A DNA stretch of 64,000 bases from Chryseobacterium jejuense (GCF_900100075.1 NZ_FNEG01000006.1:310001-374000); one strand, 5' to 3'; numbered from the stretch's first letter, positions 41,973-51,667 are shown. Numbers and translations are program-made. Notes: generated by a model not told the origin, from the letters alone.

Positions 41973-43079
41973 ATGTTTTTTATTATCAATATTGTATTTA
42001 TATTATTGGTTTTTAGGATTTTACTAAATGGTAAGGTTTTGGAAAAGCTGATGAAATATCATTGGGGGTTTTTGCTGAAATTTCAGCATGTTTTATTCTT
42101 TTTATTCTTTTTTATCATCATTTTTTTCACCGAAAATTACTTTTTAGATGTTCCGGAACTCATCTGGTCGGTATTATTTGTGATTATTTTCAATATTGGG
42201 ATTTACCATTTGGTGTATTTTTATCTCGTCCCCAGATTTTATCTTTCCAATAAGTATCCTGAATTTATTCTGTATGCCTTTATCTGTTTTTTGGTATCAA
42301 GTCTTTTTAGAATTTTACTGGAACCGGCAGTATTCAATATGGAGTTTAACGAGACCCTATCCAATACAAAGTTTCTATATAACGTTTATACGGCGCAGGG
42401 GATTGTGATTTTGGTAGCCTCATTTCTTGGGATTACAAAAGATAAATTTTTGATTGAACAGGATTTTAAAGAATTAGGTGAGGAAAAAGATCAGCTGTAT
42501 CTTGCTCTTTTGAAGTCCAAATTAAATCCACATTTTCTGCTGAATACCCTTAATAATATCTATTCTAAAAGCTTTAATCCTTCTGAAAATACTTCAGAAT
42601 CTATTTTACAGCTCAGTAGATTGCTTCAGTACGTTATTTATGATACCAATAAAGAGAAAATTACCCTTATACAGGAATTTTCATCCATTAAATCGCTCAT
42701 TGGGCTTTATCAATTGAAGTATCATAATGTATTAGATATTAATTTTGATATTGATGATGAAGAAACTCTGGAACTTATTGAAATCCCACCCTCCGTTTGT
42801 CTGACATTATTTGAAAATGCTCTGAAACATTCAGCAGTAGGAATAGAGGCAGATAGCTTTATAGAAGTCAATTACAAGATCCAGGATCAGGAATTTGTAT
42901 TTGAAATCAAAAATTCTGTAGCACAAAATAAAAATCTTATGGAAAACTCCAATGATAATGGATTAGGAAATGAAGCTGTGATCAGTATTCTGGAAAAATA
43001 CTACCCTGAGAGATTTACTTTTATATCCAAAGCAGCTGAAAATAATACATACGAGACTTTTTTAAAAATTAAATTATAA
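41973..43079 (+). CDS. LytS/YehU-type sensor histidine kinase
   Basis: 368 aa. Four to five N-terminal hydrophobic segments (residues 1-150) form a membrane sensor without a recognised ligand domain. The His_kinase block KSKLNPHFLLNTLNNIYSKS carries the phospho-acceptor His, and an ATPase part has SVCLTLFENALKHS (N box) and NDNGLGNEAVISIL (G box). The response-regulator gene starts within its stop (TAATG at 43077-43081), so the pair is coupled. The genes are divergent from the DUF2490-CitMHS operon. Confidence 0.85.
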   Translation: MFFIINIVFILLVFRILLNGKVLEKLMKYHWGFLLKFQHVLFFLFFFIIIFFTENYFLDVPELIWSVLFVIIFNIGIYHLVYFYLVPRFYLSNKYPEFILYAFICFLVSSLFRILLEPAVFNMEFNETLSNTKFLYNVYTAQGIVILVASFLGITKDKFLIEQDFKELGEEKDQLYLALLKSKLNPHFLLNTLNNIYSKSFNPSENTSESILQLSRLLQYVIYDTNKEKITLIQEFSSIKSLIGLYQLKYHNVLDINFDIDDEETLELIEIPPSVCLTLFENALKHSAVGIEADSFIEVNYKIQDQEFVFEIKNSVAQNKNLMENSNDNGLGNEAVISILEKYYPERFTFISKAAENNTYETFLKIKL

Positions 43080-43777
43080 TGGCTAACCTGACAATTGTAG
43101 GAGTGGATGATGAATATCCCGCATTAGAACTTATTCGGCATTATTGTGCAAGGATAGAAGATGTTGAATTGCTGGAAACCTTCCAGAATCCTGAAGAGGC
43201 CCTTCAATACTTACAAAAGAATAGGGTAGACCTTGTTATTCTGGATATCAATATGCCTTATATCAATGGAATTGATCTTTTGCTGCAATTACCTTATAAG
43301 CCTCTATGTATATTTCTTACTTTGGAAACACAGTATGCGGTTAAAGCATTTGAACTGGATGTTGTGCATTATCTTGTGAAACCTGTAGATTTTGAAACAT
43401 TTAAAAAAGCAGTGTATAAAGCAAAAGATTTCTTACAGTTTAAACAGTCTGCAGAAGATAAAAAGCAGGAAGATTTTATTATGTTTAAGTCGAATTATAT
43501 TATGAATAAAGTCCTTCTTAAAGATATAAAATGGATTCAGGGTTTTGGAGAATATATTATCCTGATGACCCATCTGAAAAAATATATGATTCTGGAACGG
43601 ATGTCCAATTTTGAAGAAAATTATCAGAATTTAGGGTTTATCAGAATTCACAAATCATATATTGTACTGTCCTCCCATATCAGTTCATATGATTCTAATA
43701 CGATTTACTTGAAAAATGGAGAGCAGCTTCCACTGGGAAGAACTTATAAAAAACACCTGAAAGAATACTTTGGTTAA
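43079..43777 (+). CDS. LytTR-type response regulator
   Basis: 232 aa. The receiver domain has acidic D10-D11-E12, phospho-acceptor D56 (VILDINMP), T81 and K101 (YLVKP). The C-terminal LytTR domain shows the expected MNKVLLKDIKWIQGFGEYII and EENYQNLGFIRIHKSYIV, with LPLGRTYKKHLKEYF at the end. LytTR domains bind direct-repeat DNA sites. It partners the kinase encoded just before it. Confidence 0.9.
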   Translation: MANLTIVGVDDEYPALELIRHYCARIEDVELLETFQNPEEALQYLQKNRVDLVILDINMPYINGIDLLLQLPYKPLCIFLTLETQYAVKAFELDVVHYLVKPVDFETFKKAVYKAKDFLQFKQSAEDKKQEDFIMFKSNYIMNKVLLKDIKWIQGFGEYIILMTHLKKYMILERMSNFEENYQNLGFIRIHKSYIVLSSHISSYDSNTIYLKNGEQLPLGRTYKKHLKEYFG

Positions 43778-43782
43778 ATAAA

Positions 43783-43804
43783 AAAACAGCTTTAAAGCTG
43801 TTTT
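43783..43804. terminator. Bidirectional terminator between the response regulator and M1 genes
   Basis: AAAACAGCTTTAAAGCTGTTTT is a perfect palindrome with A and T runs on both sides, between two convergent genes. Confidence 0.8.
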
Positions 43805-43815
43805 TTTATTTAGAA

Positions 43816-46200
43816 TTATATTTTTCCTGCGGCCTGCATCGGATTTACTTTGCCGTTCGAGCTTCCTCTTACAGGAGCTCCTTCCTGTTTCTGTTTAAAG
43901 AGTTGGAATTTTGAAGTCTCACCACTTGAGCCATTATTGGTCCATAGATTATTGTTTGTATCAATGTCAGCAGTTTCTCTCATCGGATCTAACTGAATTG
44001 ATTTAAGCTTCTTGTCAAAATAATACGTTTTGGAAACTTTTTGCTCATTCAGTCTCCAGATCTGTGCAGAAGACTTGTCATATAATTTTGAACCATCTTC
44101 AAAAGTGAATTCAAGAATAATTGGCATTACCAATCCACCTTTGTTCACAAAATCGATCTGATAAGCTGTAATATTTTTGAATTTTTCCTTATCCTTAGCA
44201 TCCAGAGGTAGAGTAGCATCCACTTTAGTTGTATACTCTTTAGTGCTAGCCTTTTCCTGACCTCTGTCATATCTATAGTAGAAATCCTGAGCCTCTTTAT
44301 CCTGGTCAACATAGAAGGTGGTATTCTTATCTTCTCTGTTTCTGATTTTTGAAAGGTCCTCAAAACTATTTACCAAAGGCTTGTCAACCTGATATTTTAT
44401 TTCTTCAGCCGCTTTAGGATTGGTCTCCAGGTTAGGTGTTGCTACTGTTACTTTATCAATAGCAATATCTACAGGATCAGTTCCGTAGAACCATCCTCTC
44501 CAGAACCAATCAAGGTCTTCACCACTGGCATCTTCCATTGTACGGAAAAGATCTGCAGGTTCAGGGTGTTTAAAAGCCCATCTTTTTGCATAAGTCTTGA
44601 ATGCTTTATCAAAAAGTTCTCTTCCCATAATGGTTTCACGAAGAATATTCAATCCTGTTGCAGGCTTTGAATAAGCATTCGGACCATATTGAACAATATT
44701 TTCGGAATTACTCATGATAGGCTCCAATTGATCTTTTGGAAGCTTCATGTAATCTACAATTGTCCACGCCGGACCTCTTTTAGAAGGGAATTTATTATCC
44801 CATTTTTCCTCTGTAAGATATTCTGTGAAGGTATTTAAGCCTTCATCCATCCAAGCCCATTGTCTTTCATCAGAATTGATGATCATCGGGAAGAAGTTGT
44901 GACCTACTTCGTGGATAATTACCCCAATCATTCCGTTTTTAGTTCCTTCAGAATAAGTTCCGTCTTTTTCCGTTCTTCCGAAATTGAAGCAGATCATAGG
45001 ATATTCCATTCCGCTGGCCGCTTCTACAGATTGAGCTACCGGATATGGGTAAGGAATTGTAAATTCCGAATAAGTCTTAATCGTATGAGCTACTGCCTTT
45101 GTGGAAAACTTTCTGTAAAGTCCGTAAGATTCCTTAGGGTAAAAACTCATGGCCATTACTTTATTGTTGTTTTCAGGAATGGTAACACGCATTCCGTCCC
45201 AAACAAATTTTCTGGAAGAGGTCCATGCAAAATCTCTTACATCATTGGCTTCAAAAACCCATGTTTTTCTTTGCTTCGAATGATTTTTCTCTGCTTTTTT
45301 AGCTTCGTCTAAAGTTACAATTTCTATAGGTTCAGAAGCATTCTCTGCCTTTCTGTATCTTGAAAGTTGATCAGAAGTTAACACCTGATCATAGTTTTTA
45401 CATTCTCCTGTTCCGCCTACAATATGGTCAGCAGGAACATTCATAGTAACTTTATAGTTTCCGAAAACCAGTGCAAATTCTCCTCTTCCGGTAAACTGAT
45501 GATTTTGCCAGCCTTGGAAATCACTATACACACACATCCTTGGATACCATTGGGCCATTGTGTATAAGTCATTGCCATCTTCCGGGAAGTTTTCATAACC
45601 GCCGCGGCCACCCATTTTCATTCTATTGGAAATATTGTAATTCCAGTCTACCTTGAAAACAAATTTTTCTCCTTTTTTCAAACCTTTTGGAAGGTCAATA
45701 CGCATCATAGTTTTATTGACGGTATATTTTAAAGGACTTCCAGAAGCATCAGTTACTTTTTCAAGCGTCACCCCATAACCATTATCCTTTACTGGGAGTT
45801 CCGTAACCTTAAGTTGTTGGTCGGTTGTTGATGGACGAAGTACTGAAGAATTATCATATCCTGCATTTCTTATGCTGGAATGTTCATTTTCATCCAGCTG
45901 AAGCCAGATATAATCCAGTTCATCAGGAGAATTGTTGTAATAAGTAACTGTTTCCGTGCCTTTCAGATTTCTTTTATCCTCATCAAGATAGGCTGTAATG
46001 TTATAATCAGCTCTGTTTTGCCAGTAGGCATGCCCTGGCGCTCCGGAAGCTGCTCTGTAAATATTGGGTGTTGGTAGAATAGTTCCCAGCTGTTCAAACT
46101 TGTTTCCATGATTGCTGCCCGGGTTATTCTGAATATTTTGTGCGGTGAAACCTGCATATGCAAATACAGAAAGTGAAAGTATAACAACTTTTAGTTTCAT
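43816..46200 (-). CDS. M1 family metallopeptidase
   Basis: 794 aa with a signal peptide (VFAYAGFTAQN). The zinc site is HEVGHN in IIHEVGHNFFPMIINSDE, with the third-ligand Glu in AWMDEGLNTFTEYL, 18 residues later. EAASGMEYPMICFN replaces the GAMEN exopeptidase loop. An N-terminal beta-domain and a long C-terminal region fit M1 aminopeptidases. The GAMEN variation may change N-terminal recognition. It is exported. The HupE-like gene upstream is 67 bp away on the same strand. Confidence 0.9.
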   Translation of the reverse strand: MKLKVVILSLSVFAYAGFTAQNIQNNPGSNHGNKFEQLGTILPTPNIYRAASGAPGHAYWQNRADYNITAYLDEDKRNLKGTETVTYYNNSPDELDYIWLQLDENEHSSIRNAGYDNSSVLRPSTTDQQLKVTELPVKDNGYGVTLEKVTDASGSPLKYTVNKTMMRIDLPKGLKKGEKFVFKVDWNYNISNRMKMGGRGGYENFPEDGNDLYTMAQWYPRMCVYSDFQGWQNHQFTGRGEFALVFGNYKVTMNVPADHIVGGTGECKNYDQVLTSDQLSRYRKAENASEPIEIVTLDEAKKAEKNHSKQRKTWVFEANDVRDFAWTSSRKFVWDGMRVTIPENNNKVMAMSFYPKESYGLYRKFSTKAVAHTIKTYSEFTIPYPYPVAQSVEAASGMEYPMICFNFGRTEKDGTYSEGTKNGMIGVIIHEVGHNFFPMIINSDERQWAWMDEGLNTFTEYLTEEKWDNKFPSKRGPAWTIVDYMKLPKDQLEPIMSNSENIVQYGPNAYSKPATGLNILRETIMGRELFDKAFKTYAKRWAFKHPEPADLFRTMEDASGEDLDWFWRGWFYGTDPVDIAIDKVTVATPNLETNPKAAEEIKYQVDKPLVNSFEDLSKIRNREDKNTTFYVDQDKEAQDFYYRYDRGQEKASTKEYTTKVDATLPLDAKDKEKFKNITAYQIDFVNKGGLVMPIILEFTFEDGSKLYDKSSAQIWRLNEQKVSKTYYFDKKLKSIQLDPMRETADIDTNNNLWTNNGSSGETSKFQLFKQKQEGAPVRGSSNGKVNPMQAAGKI

Positions 46201-46267
46201 AACCGAAATGATTTAATAATTATCAAAGATAGTAATAAGCAGTTGAAATAATAAAAATATTTCACAT

Positions 46268-46849
46268 TTAGAAAGGAATTCTTTCTAATGTCATTTTTAA
46301 GGACAATGCAAAGACTCCGGATGAGACAAAAAGGATCCAATCTTTTTTATTCACCTTAAAAAGGGTAAGCAGAATAAACAGCAATATTAAAATTGCTCCC
46401 ACAATAACAATTTGTCCTAATTCCAATCCGATATTGAAACCTAATAATGGAACAGCAATACTTTGACTCTTGGCAATCATTACCCTTGCTGTATTGGCAA
46501 AACCCATCCCATGAACCAATCCAAAAATAAGGGCAAGGTAGTAATTGGCCCGCATTAACGTCTGTTTCTGGTTCTTCATAATAATATTATCCAAAGAGGT
46601 CAGAACGATGGTTAAAGGAATTAAAAATTCAACCCAATCCGAAGGAACCCTGAAAACATCCAGAATACTTAAAGCTAATGTAATGGAATGTCCAATAGTG
46701 AACGCCGTTACGAGGATAAGAATTTTTTTCCAGTCACTATAGGAATAAACGGCAATTAGAGCCAGAACAAAAAGTTGATGGTCTAAGGCATCAAGGGAAA
46801 TAATGTGTTCCCATCCAAGGTTTAAATAAAATAGAAAATCCTGCATCAT
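46268..46849 (-). CDS. HupE/UreJ-type membrane protein
   Basis: About 193 aa. I prefer the ATG at 46847-46849 (MMQDFLFYLNLGWEHIISLD), because the longer frame from 46897 would cross the palindrome at 46867-46893. Six hydrophobic segments, with ALDHQLFVLALIAVYSYSDW and TAFTIGHSITLALSIL near the start and GMGFANTARVM later. The 'lG..HIl.GlDH.lF' and 'ftigHsiTl' motifs with His are the HupE/UreJ_2 signature, usually linked to nickel or other metal uptake. Metal is not proven. It is divergent from the DUF6702 gene. Confidence 0.75.
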   Translation of the reverse strand: MMQDFLFYLNLGWEHIISLDALDHQLFVLALIAVYSYSDWKKILILVTAFTIGHSITLALSILDVFRVPSDWVEFLIPLTIVLTSLDNIIMKNQKQTLMRANYYLALIFGLVHGMGFANTARVMIAKSQSIAVPLLGFNIGLELGQIVIVGAILILLFILLTLFKVNKKDWILFVSSGVFALSLKMTLERIPF

Positions 46850-46866
46850 AAAGTAAAATATAATGC

Positions 46867-46893
46867 GTACGAAAATAATGATTAATTTCGTAC
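46867..46893. promoter_or_regulatory. Palindrome between HupE-like and DUF6702 genes
   Basis: GTACGAAA (46867-46874) and TTTCGTAC (46886-46893) form an inverted repeat with an 11-nt spacer between them. It lies 18 bp from the HupE start and 24 bp from the DUF6702 start, where one regulator could control both divergent genes. Confidence 0.5.
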
Positions 46894-46916
46894 ACATTAT
46901 TTAAAAGTCAGGGTTT

Positions 46917-47417
46917 ATGAAGAAATTATGGCTATTGTTGCTCCCAATTGTTTTTTTATTGTCTTTTACAAAAGTATGGCATCCCTATCATGTAGGATCT
47001 GTAGAAATTAATTACAGCTCTAAATCTAAAACCTTTGAAGTAACAGGAAGATTCTTTCTTGATGATCTGGAGAATGGTCTTGGGAAAAAGTATGGGGGGA
47101 GTTTTCATTTTAATGATAACAAGTATAAGGCAAAACTTAATGAAGCACTGTCCAAGTATTGTCAGGATTATTTTAAACTGAAGGCAGACAATAAATTTCT
47201 CAAGATTAATTATATAGGATATGAAGAAGACCAGGAGTCTGTAAATGTCTATTTAGAATCAGAGCCGGTTGCCAATCCTAAAAAAGTAGAAGCGGCTGTA
47301 AGTTTCCTGTATAACCTTTTTGATGACCAGATTAATATTGTTCATATCATTGTAAATGGAGACAGGAAAAGTGAAAAGTTGTCTTATCCTAATCGATATA
47401 TTTTTAAAACTTTTTAG
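46917..47417 (+). CDS. DUF6702 family protein
   Basis: 166 aa with a signal peptide or anchor (MKKLWLLLLPIVFLLSFTK). The mature start WHPYHVGSVEINYSSKSKTF and later TGRFFLDDLENGLGKKYGG are the DUF6702 signature. The rest is a beta-rich ending. In Bacteroidota this family is commonly next to HupE-like and M1 peptidase genes, as here. The His-rich start would suit metal binding, but that is inference. Confidence 0.75.
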   Translation: MKKLWLLLLPIVFLLSFTKVWHPYHVGSVEINYSSKSKTFEVTGRFFLDDLENGLGKKYGGSFHFNDNKYKAKLNEALSKYCQDYFKLKADNKFLKINYIGYEEDQESVNVYLESEPVANPKKVEAAVSFLYNLFDDQINIVHIIVNGDRKSEKLSYPNRYIFKTF

Positions 47418-47452
47418 CCTGGAATTGAAGGTATAAAAGATGAATATAAAGT

Positions 47453-47482
47453 AAAAAGCAGGAACCATAGTTTCTGCTTTTT
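47453..47482 (+). terminator. Terminator of the DUF6702 gene
   Basis: AAAAAGCAG pairs with CTGCTTTTT around GAACCATAGTTT, then a T run, 36 bp past the stop. Confidence 0.7.
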
Positions 47483-47939
47483 TTCTTTTTCAAAAAGGAA
47501 ATGGGAATTCTGTAATATTAATTCACTTAATATTGATTAATTTTGTTTTTACTTGTTTATTGATAAATAATAATTTTAAATTATTATCAATTTTTTAATT
47601 ATATTTTAATTGTTTTTATTATTTTTATAGTGTAATGTATTTATATGTATATATTTCAATGTTTTATTTTATATATGTTGCGTATTGTTAATGTTGAATT
47701 ATTTGTGTGTATTTGATAATTATTTTATGTTTTAATGATTAATTTAATAATATTTTGTAATTGTTTTTATATGCTGTTTTACCAATTGCTTATTTTCTCT
47801 CGTTGAGATAATCTTAATTTGATGTATCGAAACCTTGTATAATTTCATAGGATTTTTTTTGGATAAAAGTAATTAGACATTATATAGCTTATCAATAAAA
47901 AAACAAAGGGATATCCCACTATTAAATAACTTAATTAAT
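47483..47939. other. AT-rich intergenic region with no gene seen
   Basis: Very AT-rich DNA without a convincing ORF, hairpin or repeat. It leads into the secreted protein gene at 47940, so a promoter is expected near its right end, but no clear element stands out. Confidence 0.4.
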
Positions 47940-49490
47940 ATGAAAATGAAAAAAAAGAATCTTACAATGGTACTGCTTACCTTCAGTAGTTTCGCGTTAG
48001 CACAGGTAGGTATTTATACTCCCAATCCAACTTCAACATTAGATGTTACTGCAAAGAACGCAACTGGTGCATCTACTGCTGTAGATGGTCTTTTGGTACC
48101 GCGTGTGGATAGATTGAGAGCCCAGAGTATGACAGGAATTCCAACTTCTACGCTGATTTATGTGAATGGTATTGCAAATGGTTCACTGGGAGGGAATGCG
48201 GTTAATATTGATGCGATAGGTTACTATTATTATAACGGTTCAGTGTGGGTAAAGCTTCATAATCCTGCGAATACCATTGATACTAATATTTATAATACAG
48301 ATGGAGCTCTTACTGGAAACCGAGTTGTAACTCAAGGAGCTAATACATTATCCTTTACAGCAAATTCTACCAATGCTTTTTCGATAGGTGGGAATACATT
48401 TTCAGTAGATGCAGCAACTAAACGGCTTGGACTAGGGACTATAGCACCAAAGCAGCAGCTACATATTGTTGAAGCAGGTTCAAATAGTGGTATGACAACC
48501 AGTTTTATTTCAGGAATGGCTGTTACAGGAGTTGGTGCAGCTGCTGGTATAAGTGGACCGGGATTTTATTTGGAGAATGTAGGCGCTCCGGTTGGATCAA
48601 AACTATTAAAAATTAATTATAGCTTGAATAGCACAGAGCCAATTTTAAACTTTCAAACGGTGAGTGATGATGCAAGTACAGCGGTAAGTCAGATATTAAC
48701 CCTTACACGTTCTGGAAAGTTAGGAATCAATGCTGCTCCAAATCCGGGAAGTAACCTTTCTGTAAATGGAAATGCCACTATTGGCAATAGTTATATAACT
48801 ACTGCGGCACCTGCTAATGGGGCAATTGTACAAGGCCTTGTTGGGATAGGAACTAATGCTCCTACCAATCAATTGCATGTGAATGCTACGGCTGATCCTC
48901 TACGTTTGCAGGGAACAACTGCTGGAAACACCACTACAGACCCACTGATGGTTCTGGATGCTACTGGTGTTGTAAAAACGATTGGAACACTTGGAGCCTT
49001 ATCTATTCCCAATCCTGCGCTTTTCAGATTAGAAACGGCTCAGGCAGATTTTCTTAACGGTGTTGCAGCAGGAGGATCATCCACTGTTCCAATGTCTGTT
49101 GTAAAAAATTCAATATCGGGAATGACTTATAATGCAGGTTCCAGTACTATTACATTTCCTGCCGGAACATATCAGATAACTTTTGTATATGAAGCGATTC
49201 ATAATAATGATAACGGAACCACGGTAGAGGCTGATAAATGCAGAAACAGTTCATATATTGTTGATTTTCCTACCGGTGCTGCAGGTACTCAGAGGATTCA
49301 TAGTACAGCATACCATAATTCAGGTGCTTTATCCAATCATGGAGGAACCATTACCTATGCTACTACTGTTCCTGCTGGGAGAACATGGCCGATTCGTTTG
49401 GGCAGAGGTCAGTCCGGAAATTGTAGTGGTACGGGGATGACACTTGCTGCAGCTTCAACTCAGCTTTTAGTATTCAGAATTGGAGACTAA
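47940..49490 (+). CDS. Secreted surface protein with repeated peptide units and C1q/TNF-like C-terminus
   Basis: 516 aa. The signal peptide ends SSFALAQ. The middle has at least three related units (LGLGTIAPKQQLHIVE, LGINAAPNPGSNLSVNG, GIGTNAPTNQLHVNA), the 'igt..Pt..LhV' repeats common in Chryseobacterium and phage-tail-like surface proteins. The C-terminal 130 residues (FPAGTYQITFVYEAIHNND) look like a C1q/TNF-type jelly-roll. It is probably exported and surface-associated, perhaps trimeric. Function is unknown. Confidence 0.6.
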   Translation: MKMKKKNLTMVLLTFSSFALAQVGIYTPNPTSTLDVTAKNATGASTAVDGLLVPRVDRLRAQSMTGIPTSTLIYVNGIANGSLGGNAVNIDAIGYYYYNGSVWVKLHNPANTIDTNIYNTDGALTGNRVVTQGANTLSFTANSTNAFSIGGNTFSVDAATKRLGLGTIAPKQQLHIVEAGSNSGMTTSFISGMAVTGVGAAAGISGPGFYLENVGAPVGSKLLKINYSLNSTEPILNFQTVSDDASTAVSQILTLTRSGKLGINAAPNPGSNLSVNGNATIGNSYITTAAPANGAIVQGLVGIGTNAPTNQLHVNATADPLRLQGTTAGNTTTDPLMVLDATGVVKTIGTLGALSIPNPALFRLETAQADFLNGVAAGGSSTVPMSVVKNSISGMTYNAGSSTITFPAGTYQITFVYEAIHNNDNGTTVEADKCRNSSYIVDFPTGAAGTQRIHSTAYHNSGALSNHGGTITYATTVPAGRTWPIRLGRGQSGNCSGTGMTLAAASTQLLVFRIGD

Positions 49491-49577
49491 ATATAAATTG
49501 ATAAATAGGGTAGGGTAAACGTTTCTCTTTACCAAGATCCAAAATACAGGCGAAAATTCTAATAACACAAATCACAG

Positions 49578-49603
49578 AAAACACTTACTTATGTAGGTGT
49601 TTT
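49578..49603 (+). terminator. Terminator after the secreted protein gene
   Basis: AAAACACTTA pairs with TAGGTGTTTT (one wobble) around CTTATG, then a T run. Confidence 0.6.
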
Positions 49604-49618
49604 TTTATTGTATAATAA

Positions 49619-50212
49619 TTAATTTTCCAATTGAAGAAGTGTATTAATTCCTTTTGCATGAGCCAGCAGATCCGGAAAGAAATCGTTGTAGCATTCTTGA
49701 AGAAAATCTTTATTATTTAAAAAAGCTTCAAAAACAGGAATATCCTTATCCAGATACTTTGCTTTGTTCAATACATTTTGAATACTGAATTTAATGCCCC
49801 AATCTTCACGGTAATTATAAAGCCAGTCATCCTGTTCCATTTTAACCAGCATTTTTTTGAAATTTTCCGGGAGCCATTCTTCATTGGCATTTAAAACTTT
49901 GTAGACGCGTAAAGAATGATACTTCCATTCCTTAAGGGAATTCAGAGAAAGATCGTTAGCCACAAAATAATCCATAGAGACATCTACAAATGCACCTGCG
50001 TACAGCCTTACCAAGGGAGCAAATACTTTTTTAGCTTCATGAATGGCAGGGTGGGAATCTGTGAAAGTATCAATAGCTCTGTGTAAAGTAATTCCATCCT
50101 GAATATCCTTAGGAAAAGAAAAGCGATCCCTGTTTCGGATAAAATCTTCCAAAAATTGACCAACAATTTGTCCGTCAGTGAAAGTGAGAAAAGAATGAGC
50201 CAGATAATTCAT
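49619..50212 (-). CDS. Acyl carrier protein phosphodiesterase (AcpH family)
   Basis: 197 aa. MNYLAHSFLTFTDGQIVGQF starts the protein, followed by GITLHRAIDTFTDSHPAI and LYAGAFVDVSMDYFVAN. These His/Asp motifs form the metal-dependent active site of AcpH, which removes the phosphopantetheine group from acyl carrier protein. The residues and length match the family. It begins inside the last codons of the VanW gene (4-bp overlap), so it is cotranscribed with VanW and a methyltransferase. Confidence 0.8.
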   Translation of the reverse strand: MNYLAHSFLTFTDGQIVGQFLEDFIRNRDRFSFPKDIQDGITLHRAIDTFTDSHPAIHEAKKVFAPLVRLYAGAFVDVSMDYFVANDLSLNSLKEWKYHSLRVYKVLNANEEWLPENFKKMLVKMEQDDWLYNYREDWGIKFSIQNVLNKAKYLDKDIPVFEAFLNNKDFLQECYNDFFPDLLAHAKGINTLLQLEN

Positions 50213-50916
50213 AAACGAATATAAAAATTTTTAAATAAAGTTTGGCTATTGCTTACTGTTTCCACCCATACTCCTTTTTCAATCTCGTGATATTTAAACT
50301 CAATTTCGTTTGAGATCACTTCTTCCGGGGAAATCAAACTCAGACAAAGTTCATCATCTTTGATTTCGCATTTAAACTGAACTGGAAACGGAAAAGAATT
50401 CTGAATCTGTAGATCTTTGTAACCATAAACAACTGTACAATCCGAACCCAAGGGTGTAAAACGTTCCTCTTCTTTATAAATATCCATAGAATGTGGATGT
50501 CTTTCTAAAATCTTTAAGCCGGATTGAAGAGCCAGATAATATAAAATAGAAGAAAATTGGCAGATTCCGCCACCAAAATCACTGGAAATGGTATTGTTGA
50601 TGAGGTTTCGTCCTTCCTTGAAATTATTCTTTGCACTTGGTTTTCCAACCATTTTCCAGAAAGAAAATACTTCGCCGGGATGAATGATAAGATTGTGAAT
50701 TTTATCTCCTACAACTTTTAAATTGTGAATTTTATTATGATGAAAAGCTCCGCTTTTGATAACCTGTTTGAGTTGAACAGAATATTCTCCAATATTTTCT
50801 GAACGATATTCCTTGGGATACGTATAATTATTTTTTTGTTCATCCAAATAGCGCTGCAAAAGTTTAATCTGCAGTTTCAATGAATGAGGAATCCAGTTTT
50901 TCAATTGCTGTTTCAT
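50209..50916 (-). CDS. VanW family protein
   Basis: 235 aa. The VanW domain shows NTISSDFGGGICQFSSILYY, then HPHSMDIYKEEERFTPLGSD. There is no signal peptide. The role of VanW proteins is unknown; some are in vancomycin-resistance clusters, but nothing here links it to resistance. It overlaps both neighbouring genes by 4 bp (ATGA), so the three are tightly coupled. Confidence 0.8.
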   Translation of the reverse strand: MKQQLKNWIPHSLKLQIKLLQRYLDEQKNNYTYPKEYRSENIGEYSVQLKQVIKSGAFHHNKIHNLKVVGDKIHNLIIHPGEVFSFWKMVGKPSAKNNFKEGRNLINNTISSDFGGGICQFSSILYYLALQSGLKILERHPHSMDIYKEEERFTPLGSDCTVVYGYKDLQIQNSFPFPVQFKCEIKDDELCLSLISPEEVISNEIEFKYHEIEKGVWVETVSNSQTLFKNFYIRL

Positions 50917-51581
50917 ACCTTTTCTAAAACACTAATGTGATAAGATGCCCAATTCTTCAGAAAGGTGCGGCAAAGAAAAATATCCAGCGGCAGAAAGAAT
51001 TTTCTAATGGCTTTCGGTAATCTGTGAATAGGAAAAAATAATATTCCAGTGGTACTTTTAACGTTCCATTGGCCTTTTGAAAGTTCTGTAATATCTGCAA
51101 TTGAAAAGCTATTGCCGGCATGCCAGTCTTCTTGTGGAGAAACAGATTTTTTTCTGCTTTTTACGGGGTAATCGAAGATCAGAGTTCCATTTTTGTTTAA
51201 CTTCTGATAGCATTCATTTAAAAATTCTTTCGTTTCTTCTTGATTTTGGTGCATGATAACGTGAAAGCAGAAAATGCAGTCAAACTCATCATGAAAAGGG
51301 ATTCCTGAAATTTCACCTACAGCCAGTTTTTTTTCAGGATGTTTTTGATGGGCAACCTTCAACATGTTTTCACTGAAATCTGTTCCGTGGGTAGCAAAAT
51401 TTAATAACCTTCCAGTTCCACATCCCAGATCCAAAACCTTTGTATATTTTTTATCTTTGAAAAAAGAGGCTAGAAAAGCTCTTTCCTGATGGTCAATATA
51501 CTTTCCATAAGAATTTCCGAAGCGGTTCTCATCATAAGATTCAGCGAGGTTGCTGTAATATTCCAGAATACTTGTTTTCAT
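50913..51581 (-). CDS. Class I SAM-dependent methyltransferase
   Basis: 222 aa. The SAM-binding block is KVLDLGCGTGRLLNFA, with THGTDFSENML and FDCIFCFHVIMHQ as motifs II and III. The fold is the usual seven-stranded Rossmann-like one. The substrate is not predictable. It overlaps the VanW gene by 4 bp and heads this three-gene operon. Confidence 0.8.
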   Translation of the reverse strand: MKTSILEYYSNLAESYDENRFGNSYGKYIDHQERAFLASFFKDKKYTKVLDLGCGTGRLLNFATHGTDFSENMLKVAHQKHPEKKLAVGEISGIPFHDEFDCIFCFHVIMHQNQEETKEFLNECYQKLNKNGTLIFDYPVKSRKKSVSPQEDWHAGNSFSIADITELSKGQWNVKSTTGILFFPIHRLPKAIRKFFLPLDIFLCRTFLKNWASYHISVLEKV

Positions 51582-51667
51582 CGTTTGAAAAATCTTTTGT
51601 TAAGATCTTTAATTTTATTGACTTCCACAATTTTTATTCAGGTTTATTAAGTTTTTAACAGAGCAGA

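Noticed and set aside
47483..47939. Replication origin in the AT-rich gap
   Set aside because: No DnaA-box cluster or dnaA/dnaN neighbours were seen; AT-richness alone is not enough.
50209..50916. Vancomycin resistance determinant (VanW)
   Set aside because: VanW-like proteins are common outside resistance clusters and no vanHAX-type genes are near.
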